This document shows positions 23,763 through 37,099 of a stretch of 64,000 nt of DNA, in pieces. Each line of letters begins with the position of its first letter. Position 1 is the first letter of the stretch. The stretch covers positions 930,001 through 994,000 of the forward strand of contig VNKQ01000015.1 in NCBI GenBank assembly GCA_016508695.1, written 5' to 3'. The translations under genes and the position numbers were made by a program. A model generated the notes under the pieces. It worked only from the letters and a program-made list of their open reading frames with translations. It had not been told where the DNA came from and made no database searches. The DNA comes from Hyphodiscus hymeniophilus. Taxonomy: Eukaryota > Ascomycota > Leotiomycetes > Helotiales > Hyphodiscaceae.

Positions 23763-24575
23763 ATGCATACCACCATCACACGCGCCCAAAATGTTTTTGG
23801 CTTCTTCACCACCGTCTGTTTCGCCGTGGCGGCCTTGATCGCATGTTCAGATCTTCTTGCGCCTCGGACGCCGAAGGCAAATGTGATCGTAAAAGATGTC
23901 CAAGTGTTTGTGCCCCTTCTCTGTTTCCCATGCTCAGCCGCCTGCATCTCAACCCCAATCCTCAGAGAAATTTCACTGACATGACTTGACAGAGTCCGAG
24001 GCAGACCACACTACTACTCGAACAAAAAAGAAGAATATGCCAATATCCGCTTCTCACTTTCCGCCGATTTCTCCTCTCTCTTCACGTGGAACACGAAACA
24101 AATCTTTGTCTACGTATCCGCAACGTGGCCTTCTTCGAATACCACAAATGAAGCTGTTATCTGGGATACTATTATCACGAGCCCGAGTGCAGATCATTTG
24201 CAGAATATTGGACCAGCGGCTATGAAAAAGTTGATTAAGTCTGCGAAGGGCAAACCGATTGATCCATCAAGGTAATCCACGTACAGTTACAGTGGGCAGA
24301 ATGGCGTGCTGACATTTGGTATTTACAGGGGAAGGCTTGAGCTCAAGAATCAGAAACCAAAATACCAGATTACGTCACCATCAGGAAAGCTCGCAGAGAC
24401 GGAAGATGTGGTTCTCAAGGTTCACTATAATGTGCAGCCATGGGTTGGAGTGTTGACCTGGACACCACAGATTGAGTTTGGGAGGTGGAGGAAGGTCAAG
24501 GGTGGCGTGAGCAAGTTGTTCAACATGCCCGCACTCAAGAAGAAGGAAGTGAAAACATCCACCTCCGCGAATTGA
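23763..24575 (+). CDS. spc3: Signal peptidase complex subunit 3 (Spc3/SPC22-23)
   Basis: Subunit of the endoplasmic reticulum signal peptidase, needed for cleavage of secretory signal peptides; essential in yeast. Exons 23763-23905, 23993-24271 and 24329-24575 encode 222 residues. The protein starts MHTTITRAQNVFGFFTTV with one N-terminal membrane span, then a lumenal domain with the family blocks RGRPHYYSNKKEEYA, FTWNTKQIFVYVSA, NEAVIWDTII, KPKYQIT and NVQPWVG. Splicing restores all of them in order. The first donor is a non-consensus GTTTGT. Length and layout are normal for filamentous fungi, and no damage is seen. It is convergent with HET copy 2, with the stop codons 266 bp apart. Confidence 0.92.
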
Positions 24576-24841
24576 ACACGACAGAGATGGGGACTTGTTT
24601 CCGTGGAATTAAGATTTATGCGACCATCAGCTGGAGTTAGGTTTGCCACGTAAAAAACTGGCACCTGGTTCTGATAGACGGCAAACACCGGCAGGGACTC
24701 ATTGCGTAGTTGCATGACTCTAGCCTATAATTTTATTTTCCGTCTTATGATAGTATTTTATTGCAAATTTGCCTTCCAAGGAATGGAATAGACAATAAGG
24801 TTCGTTATCAATATCACATGCTCGGCTAGATCCAATCTGCA

Positions 24842-27039
24842 TCAAATGATAGTAATGATGCGTTCCATCCAAGCATTTGCCCCCGTCTTCTTTCGCCTTC
24901 CAAGCCATCTTTTCTTTTTATCATTCTGCAAGCCTACGGTATCGTTCTCATTTGAAACAATATTCATCGACTTGATGTCAGTAGCAAGTCCTTTAACATA
25001 CTTGTTGCTTCCACTCTTGACACGAGTATCTTGAAGGGGGTAAGGAGGTCTTCGAAAAGTACTGGCAATATCACTTTTAGCTCTGAATCTTCCAATCCGT
25101 CGAAACTCATTTTGCGCTATCTCCTCCAACATCAAGCCAAAAACCTCGTACTCGATGCGCCCTGTGGTTACCACAGGTAAGAACCACACCCCTTCATCAT
25201 CCAGTGGCCGAGTCACATCGAATTGAGTCGTTTTCACAATTTGAGGGGCGTCGAGTCTCAGCGTCCAACTCTTGTCCTCTGCCAAAGAAAGCTTCTTCAA
25301 CCATCCTCGAAGTCTCAAGAACCCGCCAGAGACCTGTCCCATCAAGTCAGAAGTGACAGTTTCTACCTGGACATCCAGGATTTGAATCATAGTCGGACTT
25401 TCAGGCCTAATATAGAGAAATGGCTGTATGCGGCCTTTCATTGAAGCCCAACTCCAGCTGGGCGCAATGTACGCCTTCGGCCTAGCCCTCTTAACATCGC
25501 CTTGGTCTACGTACCAAAGTAAGTGGTACTCCAGATACCGTCTCCACATCCCGGCAAGGTATTGATCGTTTGCCATGCTCTGAATCTGCTTTGCAACAGC
25601 CGAGATAGCAACCAGTTTATCTTCCTCCTTTGTCAAGTCGCATTTGGTATACGCAAGCAGGATCTTGTTCCATACATAGTACGGATCAATCAATGGTCCC
25701 GACGGAAGTGGGGAGGTGAGTGGGATTGTCCAGGGGACCTTTGTAATTTGAACCTCGGCGCGGACGGACGCAGGGTCGAGGTTTTTGAAATTTAGAGGTT
25801 TAAAGCCGAATTCTTCCGTGCCGGGTGCATATGCTGCTCTTTCAGATTGATTCAGGCCTGTCGGTGCGCCATTGGGATACATCTCACATGCATCCTGTTC
25901 CTAACTTCAATCGCAAGTTCCCATGTCCGAGGGATGGAACTCACCAGCTCATTGCATTCCCAGAATAGCTGATTGTTACTAAAGTGCAACATCCTAGCCG
26001 CCAGAAGCCTTTCTTGAGCCACCCAGGCTCTTTCATTTAGTGGAGCATTCGAAATTCCGTTCTCCCAAAGACTTCGCGGCACTAAATCATGTATCCCGGG
26101 CTTCAATTTGAACTTGGGAAGTGGGCTCTCGACCGAAATTTGGCATTTCTGTGCGAGGGTTGGATCCCGTTCCAGGAAGCATCCTGTGCGACCATCAGGC
26201 GCTCCAGTAGCTGCGATATTGCAGTATCCATTCTGATACACCTTACCCATCATTGAAGATTGCTCTGCCCAGTCTTTGACCGAATCTTGAACTATACAGA
26301 GCGAATCTATCCAGAGATACCGAATGCCTAGTCTGCGAGTGATGGTAATGGCATCTTGAAACGTCTTTGGGAGCTCATCGATGCTGAACCCTTCAATCAT
26401 GGCGATGAGGTTGTCTTGAAGAAGCTGCTTGATCTCGATTTTACCCCAACGGTGGCTGAGCGTTGTATACGGAAGCAATGGCGTGTCCTCATCCGTCACA
26501 TGCAGATGGATGAAGTTGCTGGCTCGAGTTCCAACATCAAGCACTCGGGTAGGCATCCAATTCGGTTGCTGCGTTTGCCCACACTTCGAATGCGTCTTCA
26601 AACATCTCTCCAACCACACCGTAGCGACTTTCCAAGATTCTTCACTTCCCGTGTTCCGCTCCATCACCCTAGTTCTATCACTCGTATCGGACTCAATAAC
26701 CAAAATATTCTGGGTAAAGAATCTCTGGCTTGCTGGCGTTGCATTCTTATTTTTCTTTCTCTCTGGATAACTGACAGTAAATAAGATAGATAGCGGGCTG
26801 TCCTTTATGCCTCCATCGATACCGACAAGGTATTCAAAAGTCATGAAATGATCGCCTCCAACTTCGGCGGCCTTATCTAAAGGACAAGAAGATTTACGTA
26901 GGCCATCACAGAGGAGCTTGCAGAGAGAACAACTGCATCCGAGAAGCTCGGGGGCGCTGGAATGGTGGGGATAGAACTTTCTGTCGCTTTTGTTTTTGAT
27001 CAGGATCTGACGGCATGGTGTACAGAGATTTGAGGGCAT
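24842..27039 (-). CDS. HET-domain protein (copy 2 of a local pair)
   Basis: Paralogue of the HET gene at 19.7-22.0 kb, in opposite orientation. Exons 25945-27039 and 24842-25894 with a 50-nt intron encode 715 residues. HET motifs: YTTLSHRWGK, LPKTFQDAITITRRLGIRYL, WIDSLCIVQDSVKDW and GKVYQNGYCNIAATG. The normal SYCWG-type block has His-Arg here. The shared intron sits at the same codon in both copies (after ...ECEEL/ECNEL, before DACEMYP), which proves common descent. The additional 5' intron of copy 1 is missing. The N-terminal CTPC...CSLCKLLC motif and the C-terminal region after the HET domain are conserved. The start at 27039 was selected by alignment to copy 1; the frame remains open upstream to 27096. 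Confidence 0.88.
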
Positions 27040-27611
27040 CGTTAACACAGACCATCGAAAACAAACCGCTGTAAACAAAACAATAATAAAAATCAACGAG
27101 ATTGCCGTGGGATCGGGGGATTCCTGCTAGACATATCCAACTCCCTAGCACTATATATGTCTCAAGAGAAGTATGAAACGCGAGCACTGCATGATGCTTC
27201 GCCGCAGGATACCTTGCTCCTGCAGGCAAGCGCCCAGCATCCCAGAAGCCCAGAAGGGCTAACAAGTCGCTGTCAACCAGCGGTTAGCAGCATATGGTAG
27301 AGAGTGGAGCAAATATTGACAGCCAATGTAAATCAAATCAATCCCTGAATCGGAACAGGTATCGCCTGCTGCATCTTCTCCGACAGTCAGGCTTCGCGCA
27401 CGTGATATTAAATATAATCAATACAAGAGGCTCGTTCCCCTCAATACAGGGCGCGCTTCATATTAAGCCGTGACATATACCATGCCATGGTAGTGTCTGA
27501 AGGAAAAAAGCCTCCGACCGGTCCTCGAGGCGAGCGAACCGCCTTCGTCACATTAAACAGACTATAATTTTCATGAAGATCGGGGCACTTTCATCAGTGA
27601 TGAATTTAGAT
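27040..27611. other. Spacer between HET copy 2 and the histidine kinase
   Basis: 572 bp holding the HET copy 2 promoter and the 3' flank of the kinase gene. No additional gene was recognised. Confidence 0.45.
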
Positions 27612-30600
27612 CTATTTATCTATCCCTGGACTTAAATGTTGAAGATGCGAATCCAACCGAGTCTTATGTTTCGTCACTACTTTCTCGATCTGTTTCAACA
27701 TGTCTTGCAAGCGGTATGGTTTTGTCATAACATCGTCCTATGATCATCAGCCCAGTCCCAGCCAGGAAGTAAGGAACGCTCACCATGCCCGCCTCCAAAC
27801 TGCTAACGATTTGGTCTTTCCTCGCATTAGCTGTAACGGCAATAACTGGTATGTGCCCAAGAATCTTCTCAAAAGCCTGCAACTCCCTAATTCTCTTCAC
27901 ACAAGTCGTCCCATCCATTATAGGCATCTCCAGATCCATCAGTATGACACTCAGTGGGATCCCGCGTTCTGAACCTCCTTCCTCAACTGTGTGCCAGTAC
28001 TCGCTTCGTTTGATGAAGTCTAGCGCTTCCTCGCCATGATTCGCGACATGGACAACATGTCCTGCTTTTCGAAGTTGCTTCGACACAACCTTTTGATTGA
28101 CTAGATTATCTTCCACAACGAGTATGTGGAAGACTTCGGATTTGTGAGTGGCTGGTGACATCGGTCGAATCATCTCGGACTGGAGGTTTGGCAGTCCGAT
28201 GCCGTTTTGGAGCTGGGGATGAAGGTCAGTAAATGATTCTGTCATGCCTCTGCCTGGCGATCTTGGATTTCTATTTACCACAGGAGTCTCGTTCGCGCAA
28301 GCTTCTCGGAGCGCGTCTTCACGCACAAGTAATTGAAAATCTGGTTTCTCGGTTGGGTCAACGAATTGGGTTCTTCGGGTTTTGATATAAAATTGAAAGG
28401 TAGATCCTCTGCTGGCTTCTGAGGCTACTCCAATCTCACCGCCCTGCATCTCGACGAGCTGCCGTGATATATATAAGCCTAGACCGGAACCGCCGTATTG
28501 CGTATATGTTTTAGGAGAAGCTTGCTATGTATGATTAGTATCACGAGCTGACTTCTGTAATTTGAGGAGTGTCATATTCGCTTACCTTGAATAGATGAAA
28601 CAAATTCTTCTTCTCCTTCTCACTCAGGCCTCTCCCTGTATCGGTGACTGCAATGGATAGATATATGACTTCTCCGTCACCCCACTCGGCCATTGAGGTC
28701 TGATCCGCACTGTTCTTGCTCTTTTGTACATATTGTACTCCAAGATTGTTTGTGTCTGACGGAACTCCGAGTGACGCATCCATCGTGATAGTGATATGCC
28801 TGCGCAGCTCTGTCCTCGTGAATTTGATGGCATTCGTGACTAGATTGATCAAGACTTGGAGAACTCGACTCGGATCAAGCAAGGTCCAGTCAATCTGGAG
28901 ATCTCGCAATGATTGGTGTTCTACAAAGTCGAGAACTGTGTCTGATCTTTTTGATTCCGCTTCAAACATTTTCAAAGCACTTCGAACAAGTTGAACAGGT
29001 TGTGAAGGCACTGGAGAGACGAGGAGAAGATTTGAGTCCAGCCGGGACAGCGTGAGAATATCGTCTATGATCCGTTTCTGATGCATTGCACAATATATGA
29101 TCGTTTCAGCAGCTTCGAGTGCTTCATCTATATAGGATGCATCTTTAGCATTCGTAGGTATGAAGAGACCTGAGGTTTTGAACGAAGATAATGAGTCAAT
29201 AATCTCGTCCGCGCACCCGATCAAGGCCGAGAGTGGGTTTCGCATTTCATGCCTATGTCCGTCAGTCGGGAAGTGAGATAAAACCGAAGAGCTTACGAGG
29301 TCATGTCAATGAATCTTTCCTGTTGTTTCTTCATCTCGATAGCTTGATCCATTCTTCTACGTAATTGACTCTCCGACCAAGCCAGCGTCGTTATGTCCGT
29401 GATACTGTGTAGAGAACTCGACCTCAGCACTGGTCTTCTAGAGAGTTCGAATAATTGAGCATGACTGAGATGCTGGAGCCTTTTCCGGGACGTGGATCAT
29501 GTCTTGAAATTATCGAAACAACTTAGAAGGGGAAATAAATATTGGATGATACACACCACGACATGATAGACACAACTTTACCGTATTCATCAAGATCTGG
29601 GTACATAGCAAGGAGGATATGAGTATCCATAACCTGTTCCTTGCCGTGTCGATCAAATTCCGGAGCTTTCCATGGCTTCCTGATTTTGGTCTGCAACGTA
29701 ACGGAGTGCTTTTCTTTCACCAGTGTTTCCCATGCTGACATAACTCGATCAAACTCATTGTTCACAAGGACGCCTTCCCAGCTGACTTGGTTGCTACCAA
29801 CCTGAAGTAGAGTCAAGTCTCGCCAGAGGTCTGATATCTTTTATCAGTACTATTATTGGGCGTGGCACGTGATAATCTTCAACCAAAGAAATAGGGTTAT
29901 CGCCCATCGACGTTGCGCAGGATGAGATATAAGTGATAAGAGCACTCACCATTTGCAGAAAGAGCAGTGCCGTCGGGCTTCAAGATGGCTAACCCAATAG
30001 GTGCTCGTTGGGCAAATCGTGCGAATTTACTCTCGCTCTCTGAGAGTTCCTTGTAAAGTCTATCACGATCTATGGCTTCTTGTCTTGCAACCAATGCCCC
30101 CCGTTCTACTTCCTCTCGAAGGAGAAGTGCCGAGAGCTGTGGTGTTGTGACTTGTTGCGTTATGATGTCAATAAACCCTTGATAGTTCTCGTCGTAAGGT
30201 CTGTATGGGTTCAATGCTATGACCAGAAAAGCTAGTACGTTTTGTGAAGCCTTTGGAATGATCGGGCAGACAACGAAACTATTCGAAGGAACGCCGTGGC
30301 CTCTCCATGTGATTCTGCGATACGATTAGGTATATACTCATCATGCTGGAAAGCTTTGATGTATGAAAAGGATGGTGCATGAGGGCACCTACCCATCCTG
30401 AAGCTCGGAGCTGATAGCTACCACAACGGGCCTCATGGTCTCCATGCACTGATGCATAGAGGGCAGGATACTTGCTAGATCGGTCTCAGCATGAAGTTTC
30501 GCTGGTGCTATTAAGTGACCTTTCGGAACACCCAAAGAATCCTCCAGGAAGCAAGTGAGAGGTTGCGGACTCTCAGAGCTGCGATCTATGTTTGAAGACG

Positions 30601-31493
30601 TGGCGGACTCTGATTTGGATAGGACAGGGGTCGTAGAGGTTACTGAGTAAAGCATTGCCAGCGGGATATCCCTTTCGGCATCCTGGAGCCCTTGGATTAT
30701 ACCAGCCCAAAGATCCCTAATAGTTGTTGCCTCAGATATTTGACGACTGAGATTCCGCACTGTTGCCTGCCTTCGATCAGAGAGAACCTCCCGCGTGACT
30801 TCAACGACTGTAGCATGCCTATCCAGGTCACTCGGCGTCAGTATTGTGACGTGGAAGCTGGAATTTTATGATGCTGTCTCAGGCACATGGACAGATATGC
30901 CTAAAGATTAAAATAGCCCGAACGATTGAGCGAAGGAATATTGCTTTAAAAATCGATCTAACTTACGAACCAACCACCCAGCCTCCGGGGCCGATAATGG
31001 GAACAAATTTCCAATTGAAATATGTCTCTTCGAAGAATCCATGCCTAAAGAGGAGCAATAGAGCATTTGCTTCGATTGTAGTCTCTCCTGTTTCTCTTTG
31101 TCTCGCCAATAAAGCTTCAAAGTGATCCCAAACCTCGGCAAAGCCGATCTTGGGATCTTGGCCCTGAAGAGCAGGATGTTTCTGTCCGATCAATTGTGTG
31201 TATGATTCATTGTAAACGATGGTAGCTTCATCACCCCAATATATGACTGCAGGGGTCGGGTCTTGCATAACAAGGAGAACCATTTGGTGCAATTGTGCTG
31301 GCCATGTTGAGATCGGCCCCAGCGGCGACTTTGACCAGTCGAGTTCGACCACAAAGCGTTGGAAAGAGGTGAGATCTTCAGGATGAGGCTCCCTCAGGAA
31401 ATCAAATACCTTTCGTTTCCGATTAGCCTTCTCCCATGAACCCGGTGCCCGGTGTGTGAGCACCGACGACAACTCTGACTTGAACTCTTGCAT
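27612..31493 (-). CDS. Hybrid sensor histidine kinase with PAS/GAF-like sensor and receiver
   Basis: Two-component phosphorelay sensor. Eight exons join in frame (30967-31493, 30393-30857, 29950-30314, 29557-29830, 29297-29404, 28586-29252, 27784-28524, 27612-27737) to 1090 residues. The N-terminus has the LDWSKSPLGPISTWP type of PAS entry, and a second PAS-like unit (RFAQRAPIGLAILKPDGTAL) lies upstream of the kinase core. The H box is FIDMTSHEMRNPLSAL (His about 581), the N box NLVTNAIKF, G1 DTGRGL and G2 GGSGLGLYISRQL. The receiver has VVEDNLVNQKV, the phospho-acceptor in VILMDLEMPIMDG (Asp about 999) and the invariant Lys in MTKPYR. No membrane span was seen, so a cytosolic sensor is likely. 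The fungal class was not determined. The intron at 29253-29296 ends one base before the His codon. Confidence 0.9.
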
Positions 31494-32453
31494 GACGGTG
31501 GACCTTTAGATCCAGCTTCATCCCGAGCAGAAAGATGCTCGATTATATCGGGATGACAATCTGCGGTCTTGTCTTCATGTCCAGCCCTTCAAATTCCATG
31601 TCCAGCTTTTAGATCATCGTCAACACAAAGCCCATCCTGGTCATTTTGCTCGGTCCGGGAGATGATGGCTCAAGGTCAGGGTTCTCAACATCCACCAGGA
31701 CAACCCACTGATTTATTCCGTGCTTTCAATTCGAGGCAATGCGATGTTTGTCGATGGCTTTTCTCTGAAGTGCATAGCTCAAGTTTGCATTTAATAAGTC
31801 TTGGAATGCGGTGGCGCGGCATAATCATTTAGCAGGAGGCTTGGTTCTAGACCTTTGCCGCCCGCCGCCGCATAACGGCCGTCGGGATCAGTCACGTGAA
31901 TAGTGATCCTACACAAAGAGCTTCCTAGGTAAGGTAGGTATGTAGTTCAAGCTTATTAGAGTGTTGGAGTGGAAGAAGAAGAAGAGTTGGACCTGTACCA
32001 AAGCTTTCATTCAGAGCCTTACAGTCAAGGTCTTCAATATCCATGTAATGTGGTGGTTCTTCAGCAAACATGAAAGACTCCTATGCAAAACGACTCCCTC
32101 AAGAGCAAAACGAGCTACGTACCTTATCAAGCAAGGGCACTTCAACCCCAACACGTTGTTCCATTGCCTCTCGATTCGCACTGCAAAAGCTTTGATTGGT
32201 CATTATCAATTCCATTTCCTTCTGAATGCCGTTAATCATATCCTGTTCATCCATCCATAGATACTGTCGTGTCATCATAAGTTCCCAACCTTTATAACTT
32301 CTTCACATCCAAGAAATACAATTCCATCAAAATACTAGCGACTCTGGGATACGCTGAAGGAGTGAGTTTAGACCAATGATTACTATATCTGTTAGCAACC
32401 CCATCTCTTCAACACACAGCGTACCCACCTTATAAAAGCAGTAAAGCACAAAC
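31494..32453. other. Spacer with short palindrome-like element
   Basis: 960 bp without a supported gene. At 31924-31940 the sequence CCTAGGTAAGGTAGG occurs; a 13-nt part of it recurs at 55466-55478. Confidence 0.4.
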
Positions 32454-33224
32454 CTACCAAAGCATTTGAGCTATCTTCATAACTCCGTCCAATGGCCCGC
32501 CTTTGCTCCCTCCAAAGCTCTTGAACTCATCCAATCCCCACCCCCACTCACCTTCACCTCCGACACCCTTTTCTCCCTTCCCACTCCTCGGAGGACGTCC
32601 AACACCCTTCTCAATAAACCCCAAGCCCTTGCCCAGACCCCTTGCAATCTTCACCACGCCGGCAATAGTCATCACAGGAATGAACGTCAACACTCCCGCT
32701 AACATCGGGTTCTTCTTGCTCCATCTCATGAATCCTTTTATCCACGCCTCCACTTTCATAGCCATGCGTCTCAGGAACCCCGGTCTAGGTTTCGGTCGCC
32801 CTGCAGAGTAGGGTGATGGCACGGGGTTGGCGGGTGAGAAGTGGAGGGGTCGTGGGGATAGGCGGTTCAGGCTTGAGGGCGAGTATGGACGGGTGGGTGT
32901 CCATGGCCGTGAGGAGGGATATTGTACTCCACCTGGGCCGGCGAGGAGAGGGGAAGATCGTCTACGGATGGGTCTTGGTGGTCTCTGGGAGGCATTGGCT
33001 TCGTGGACTGGAGAGCCCGGTGCTGAGTAGGAGTGAAAGTATGAATCTTGTGCTGACAACTTTGGAGGGAGGCTTGGTTGAGACTGAGGAGAGAACCGTT
33101 GAGGCTGTGTAAAGGGTGAAGGCTCAGGATAGTTGTGATCGTATGCTTGTTCGGATTGGTAGTTGGCTGAATGCTTGGGAGAGGAGGTGCGAGGAGGCGT
33201 GGGGTATTGTTGATAGTTTGCCAT
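32454..33224 (-). CDS. Proline/serine-rich protein with one membrane segment
   Basis: A single open frame of 256 codons. The N-terminal 140 residues are Pro/Ser/Tyr-rich and probably disordered. A basic segment follows (RPKPRPGFLRRMAMKVEAWI), then a hydrophobic stretch around PMLAGVLTFIPVMTIAGVV, long enough for one membrane span. The C-terminus is Gly-rich and ends DGVMKIAQMLW. The pattern looks like a conserved fungal membrane-anchored protein, but I cannot name a function. The TGG-TAG stop overlaps a GTAGGT, so a short additional 3' exon is possible. Confidence 0.65.
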   Translation of the reverse strand: MANYQQYPTPPRTSSPKHSANYQSEQAYDHNYPEPSPFTQPQRFSPQSQPSLPPKLSAQDSYFHSYSAPGSPVHEANASQRPPRPIRRRSSPLLAGPGGVQYPSSRPWTPTRPYSPSSLNRLSPRPLHFSPANPVPSPYSAGRPKPRPGFLRRMAMKVEAWIKGFMRWSKKNPMLAGVLTFIPVMTIAGVVKIARGLGKGLGFIEKGVGRPPRSGKGEKGVGGEGEWGWGLDEFKSFGGSKGGPLDGVMKIAQMLW

Positions 33225-36200
33225 GATAACGAGATCAATTTGCGAGAGAATTGGATCAATGAAGATAGATCACAGCTCGTCCATTGGGCAGAGAGGAAAG
33301 AGAAGGAGTAGTTAAAGGCAACCTAGAGGACGTTTTCTTATTCTGCGAGGTTGGTTTGGTTGTCGAGCTTGGGCGGTGAATGATGAAGCTTGTCCCGATA
33401 AGCTGCTAGTGGAGACTTTCAGGGGGGCCGATTAGCGAGCCCCTTGAACACGACCTCTCACAGAAGTCACTTCTTTCCATTGTCCACCAGCTCCAGCTCC
33501 TGATCTTCCTGCAATCTTGAATACTTATGGAAAGATAATCAGTAGTTGAGGAAGCAATTGTTTTCCTTCTGTTACCTCAGGACTTTACGACAGACATTGT
33601 CCAACGGTTCACCGTGGCCTTGATATTGAGACCAACCTTTCAGAACACCAATAATACATTTCGCTACATCAATATCAATCAGATGCGTTTCGACTCGTAA
33701 TACAGAACGCGATCGCTCGTTATACGCTGTCTTGTCGACGTGGTGCTTCTTCATCTCGAGCACATCAGGTCTTCAAGACCAGCCCTGGAGCGAACGACAC
33801 TTGCAATTTGGCGTTGTAGGGTCAGCTTATTGAAGGTTCCTAACACAAGACGCTGCCACCAAATATGAAAGCAGGCTGTACAGAAGGAACAGGATCGTAC
33901 TGCAATATCACGCAAGCTTCACCTCTGGTTGTGGAGAATCGCCACAATGATACCAACATGACCGTCCATTCAACTCCGTATTTCCTTAGGAGCCCCCGAT
34001 CACACTGCGTTGGGACACAGCTGATAGCCTAACCCCACTCCAGGAAGCCAATTGGAATATCTAGGACTTTGATGATGATGGTCTGTCCGTGCGAGGCAAG
34101 TTGCTGTCGCCAGCCTGCGATAACAGCACCAATTTTTATTCAGAGTGATATGGGGAGTCAGGACATTGCTTCGAAGAGAAAGCGAGGTTTCTTTTGAAGT
34201 CGGCAGATTGTCGGCCTGATTCTATTTATTTATCTCAACACCCTGCGGGCTTAGTAGCCTGTCTGCTGCACAGCGTGTAGGCGATGAGGACGTATGCTTG
34301 TAGCTGACCACTTTGAAAGTTAGTCATGAAAGTTATGCCTACACCGTACTACTTAGATTGCATCAAGCCTCCAAGTATATGGAGCTTATGCTGCATAGAA
34401 TCACCATTGATTGAAATGCGATTCACAGTCCTTTTCGTATTGATCCTCACGACCTGTTCAGTAGCAGTCCCTAAAAGATTGAGCATGTGGTGAATGATGT
34501 CGAGATGAAGGGAAATGTTGAAACACATTTCGTAGAATTTCAACATTTCGTAGAAGAGAGAGAGGCTAAGTTTATGGCAGTATTATGAGAAATCGAGTGC
34601 GTTATCTCCTACTCGATTCAATCCCATTGCATTGTTGTACGTGAATTATCTGAGACTTAAACATTGGAGTCTCAGCGAAACGAACTTCTGTTCCTCAAGT
34701 GCGATTTGGCCATCTACTTACTCGATTCCAGAAAATTGAGGAACGAGTGCTAAACAATGAGTTGTTGATCGTAGCTGACGAGTGTCCGAACTTTCAAGTA
34801 AGAATAGAACGAATGACACACCGAGAGCCTCGACAGGTTGTTCCCGGACGACGTACACCCCTCGCAATTTTAAAATATTTTCTTCTCGTTGGCCGTGCAG
34901 ATCTTGACAGCAGTCTGGAACTTCAATGGCAGGACACAATCCCTCATGGATCGGATCTCGAAGCCCATGCAATTCTGCCGCTGTGATGCGCAAGAACTAT
35001 GCATAACCTACCGGCCAGACAGATATTTATATGAAAAGATTGACGTCTCTATTGGAATGATGCTGTTGCAGCATCTTTTGCATCAATGCTTGGATATAGA
35101 ACCTCCTACTGTAAGCAGTGCTGCACTACTGGCTTTGAGTGGCTGCCTCGAGAAGCAAATCAGCGCGCTAAGCCGGCTTTGATATTTGGATGACCTCCTG
35201 AAGTCGTTATCAATTACCCGAGTACCTAAACCCGACTTAGAACTCATTGTGCAGTATTCTAGTGAATATTTCCGTATTTGGAATTTGTTCAGCGTCAGAA
35301 GTTGGAAACCAGAGATCACGTGATATCACTAAGCCAAGCTGCAGGCGGCCTCACCGTGGACTTACCTCTGTCAGCCCTAAGGAGGGTCTTCCTGGGGCTC
35401 CCTTTGTCCGAGACAAACCCAGGCTATCGTCAGCATCATGTAAGTTTCGCGAAGGTCCGAGATCAATATTTCCTGAACTCATAATTCGATGCGCCGTTGC
35501 ATAGACGCTGGCTGCATCGTAAGCACTACACCCTGCACATATATTCGACATTACAAGGTTCATAGATAGCCCTGTGGATCAAGTATGGATGGCATAATAT
35601 GGGCCCGTAAGCTTGGGTGAATGTGCTACGGCTGCTAAGCCGCTTTACCGTTCATAAGTTGTATGCGATCCAGGCATCAGAACTCGGTGGCTTGCTTATT
35701 CAGAGCCTCGGTTGGAACTAATCGCAATACGTCTGTCTCTTCGACGGCCTAATTCCGGCTTGCTTCCATGCATTCATAATCGTGTATGCTCGTCTGCAGT
35801 TGGGCTTCAACAAAACACCCTCTAATCAAGGCATCGTGGGATTGTAAGATGCCATTTCGGGTGAAAGGTAATGCCATTGTCTCGTACCCTACTTCAACGC
35901 GACTCTTAGAGAAGAATGAGTTATTTTGGGTTCGAACCTGACTTATAAAACATTCCAAGATCTTTTCTTTCACTTGCATCTTTCCCTACTCATCACTGTC
36001 TCTACAACTATTTCCAACTGTTCCCTTTCTGTACTATACAATTAGGTGCCAACTTTGACTCAACTTCCTAGGCATAAAGCTAACATGAACTCTAGTTTTG
36101 TCTTTCCTTTATACACTCGTTATTGTTCAAGATAAACCGATGTTGCTACCTCCTCTTTCGCGCCTAGATTACTAGACTTCTGTTTTGCTCGTACGTTAAT

Positions 36201-37099
36201 GCCGCATTGCTGCCATAAGTTACTTTCCCAGCTCACATTCCCTAGCTACCATGTCACTCATTTCGAAAGTCATCCACAAAACCCTCGTCTCCGATATCTC
36301 ATTATCATCTTCGCCATTATAATTTGCAAGGCCACAGCCACCTCCTCCCATTGCATTTACCGGCACACTTCCACCATGCTGCCGTCGTCAGGGCAGTACA
36401 TGACAACATACGGGATCGACGGCAATGGAACAGTCATAACATTTGTTCTGAAAGTCTAAACGCTATTTAAGAGGCGGTGAAAGAGCATCACTTGATATGG
36501 AGATAGCCAGCACTTGGTGCTGTTCGGGGGGTTGTATTACCAGGTCTCTGCAAGAGATTCGACACTCATTTTAAGGAAGTTTTCATACATGTAAGATATA
36601 AGATCAAAAAGAGAGATACCTTGGCGACTCTTGATCCAAGTGAATCATCATTGGCTCTTGTTGCAAATATGTCTTTCCTTACTCTTCATCCGCGAAGTCG
36701 CATCCTTTTCCTGGGCTCTCGCCAATAAGTCCACCCATTCCGATAACCTCGTTTCTTTATGCAACGGCGCAAGAGTTGAAGCTTTCTCCACACTGTTGGT
36801 GTGCTCAAACCTCTGTACAAGAGTACCATATACATATGCTCCCAACAAATTAGTGATGAGTTGAGAAAGGTGTGTTATTTGCCACTGTTTTCATTTAGAT
36901 TCGGCGATGGAGCCAGAAACACTCGAATGTTCCAGGAAATTTACTTTCCCATCGTAAAGCTCAGGCGGATATTTGAGGTCTTCGGTGGAAAGGACGTACT
37001 ATCATACCAAGCTCACGTAGAACAAGCTTACCTTATCTGGACTGCATTACATTATCCATCCGATCTATGTCAGTTCCCTTCCTCCTCAGATCTATATCG
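33225..37099. other. Gene-poor stretch of about 3.9 kb
   Basis: Only short overlapping frames without recognisable domains are present on either strand. It begins with the promoter of the membrane protein gene. A direct repeat ATTTCGTAGAA occurs twice near 34526-34553. No retrotransposon or transposase motif, inverted termini or RNA gene could be supported. Decayed repeats cannot be excluded by eye. Confidence 0.4.

Noticed and set aside
35930..35945. GGTTCGAACC, similar to a tRNA B box
   Set aside because: No A box, acceptor stem or cloverleaf could be drawn around it.
33225..37099. Possible degraded transposon in the gene-poor stretch
   Set aside because: No reverse transcriptase, integrase or transposase motif and no terminal repeats were seen. 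C-to-T mutation signatures could not be measured by eye.
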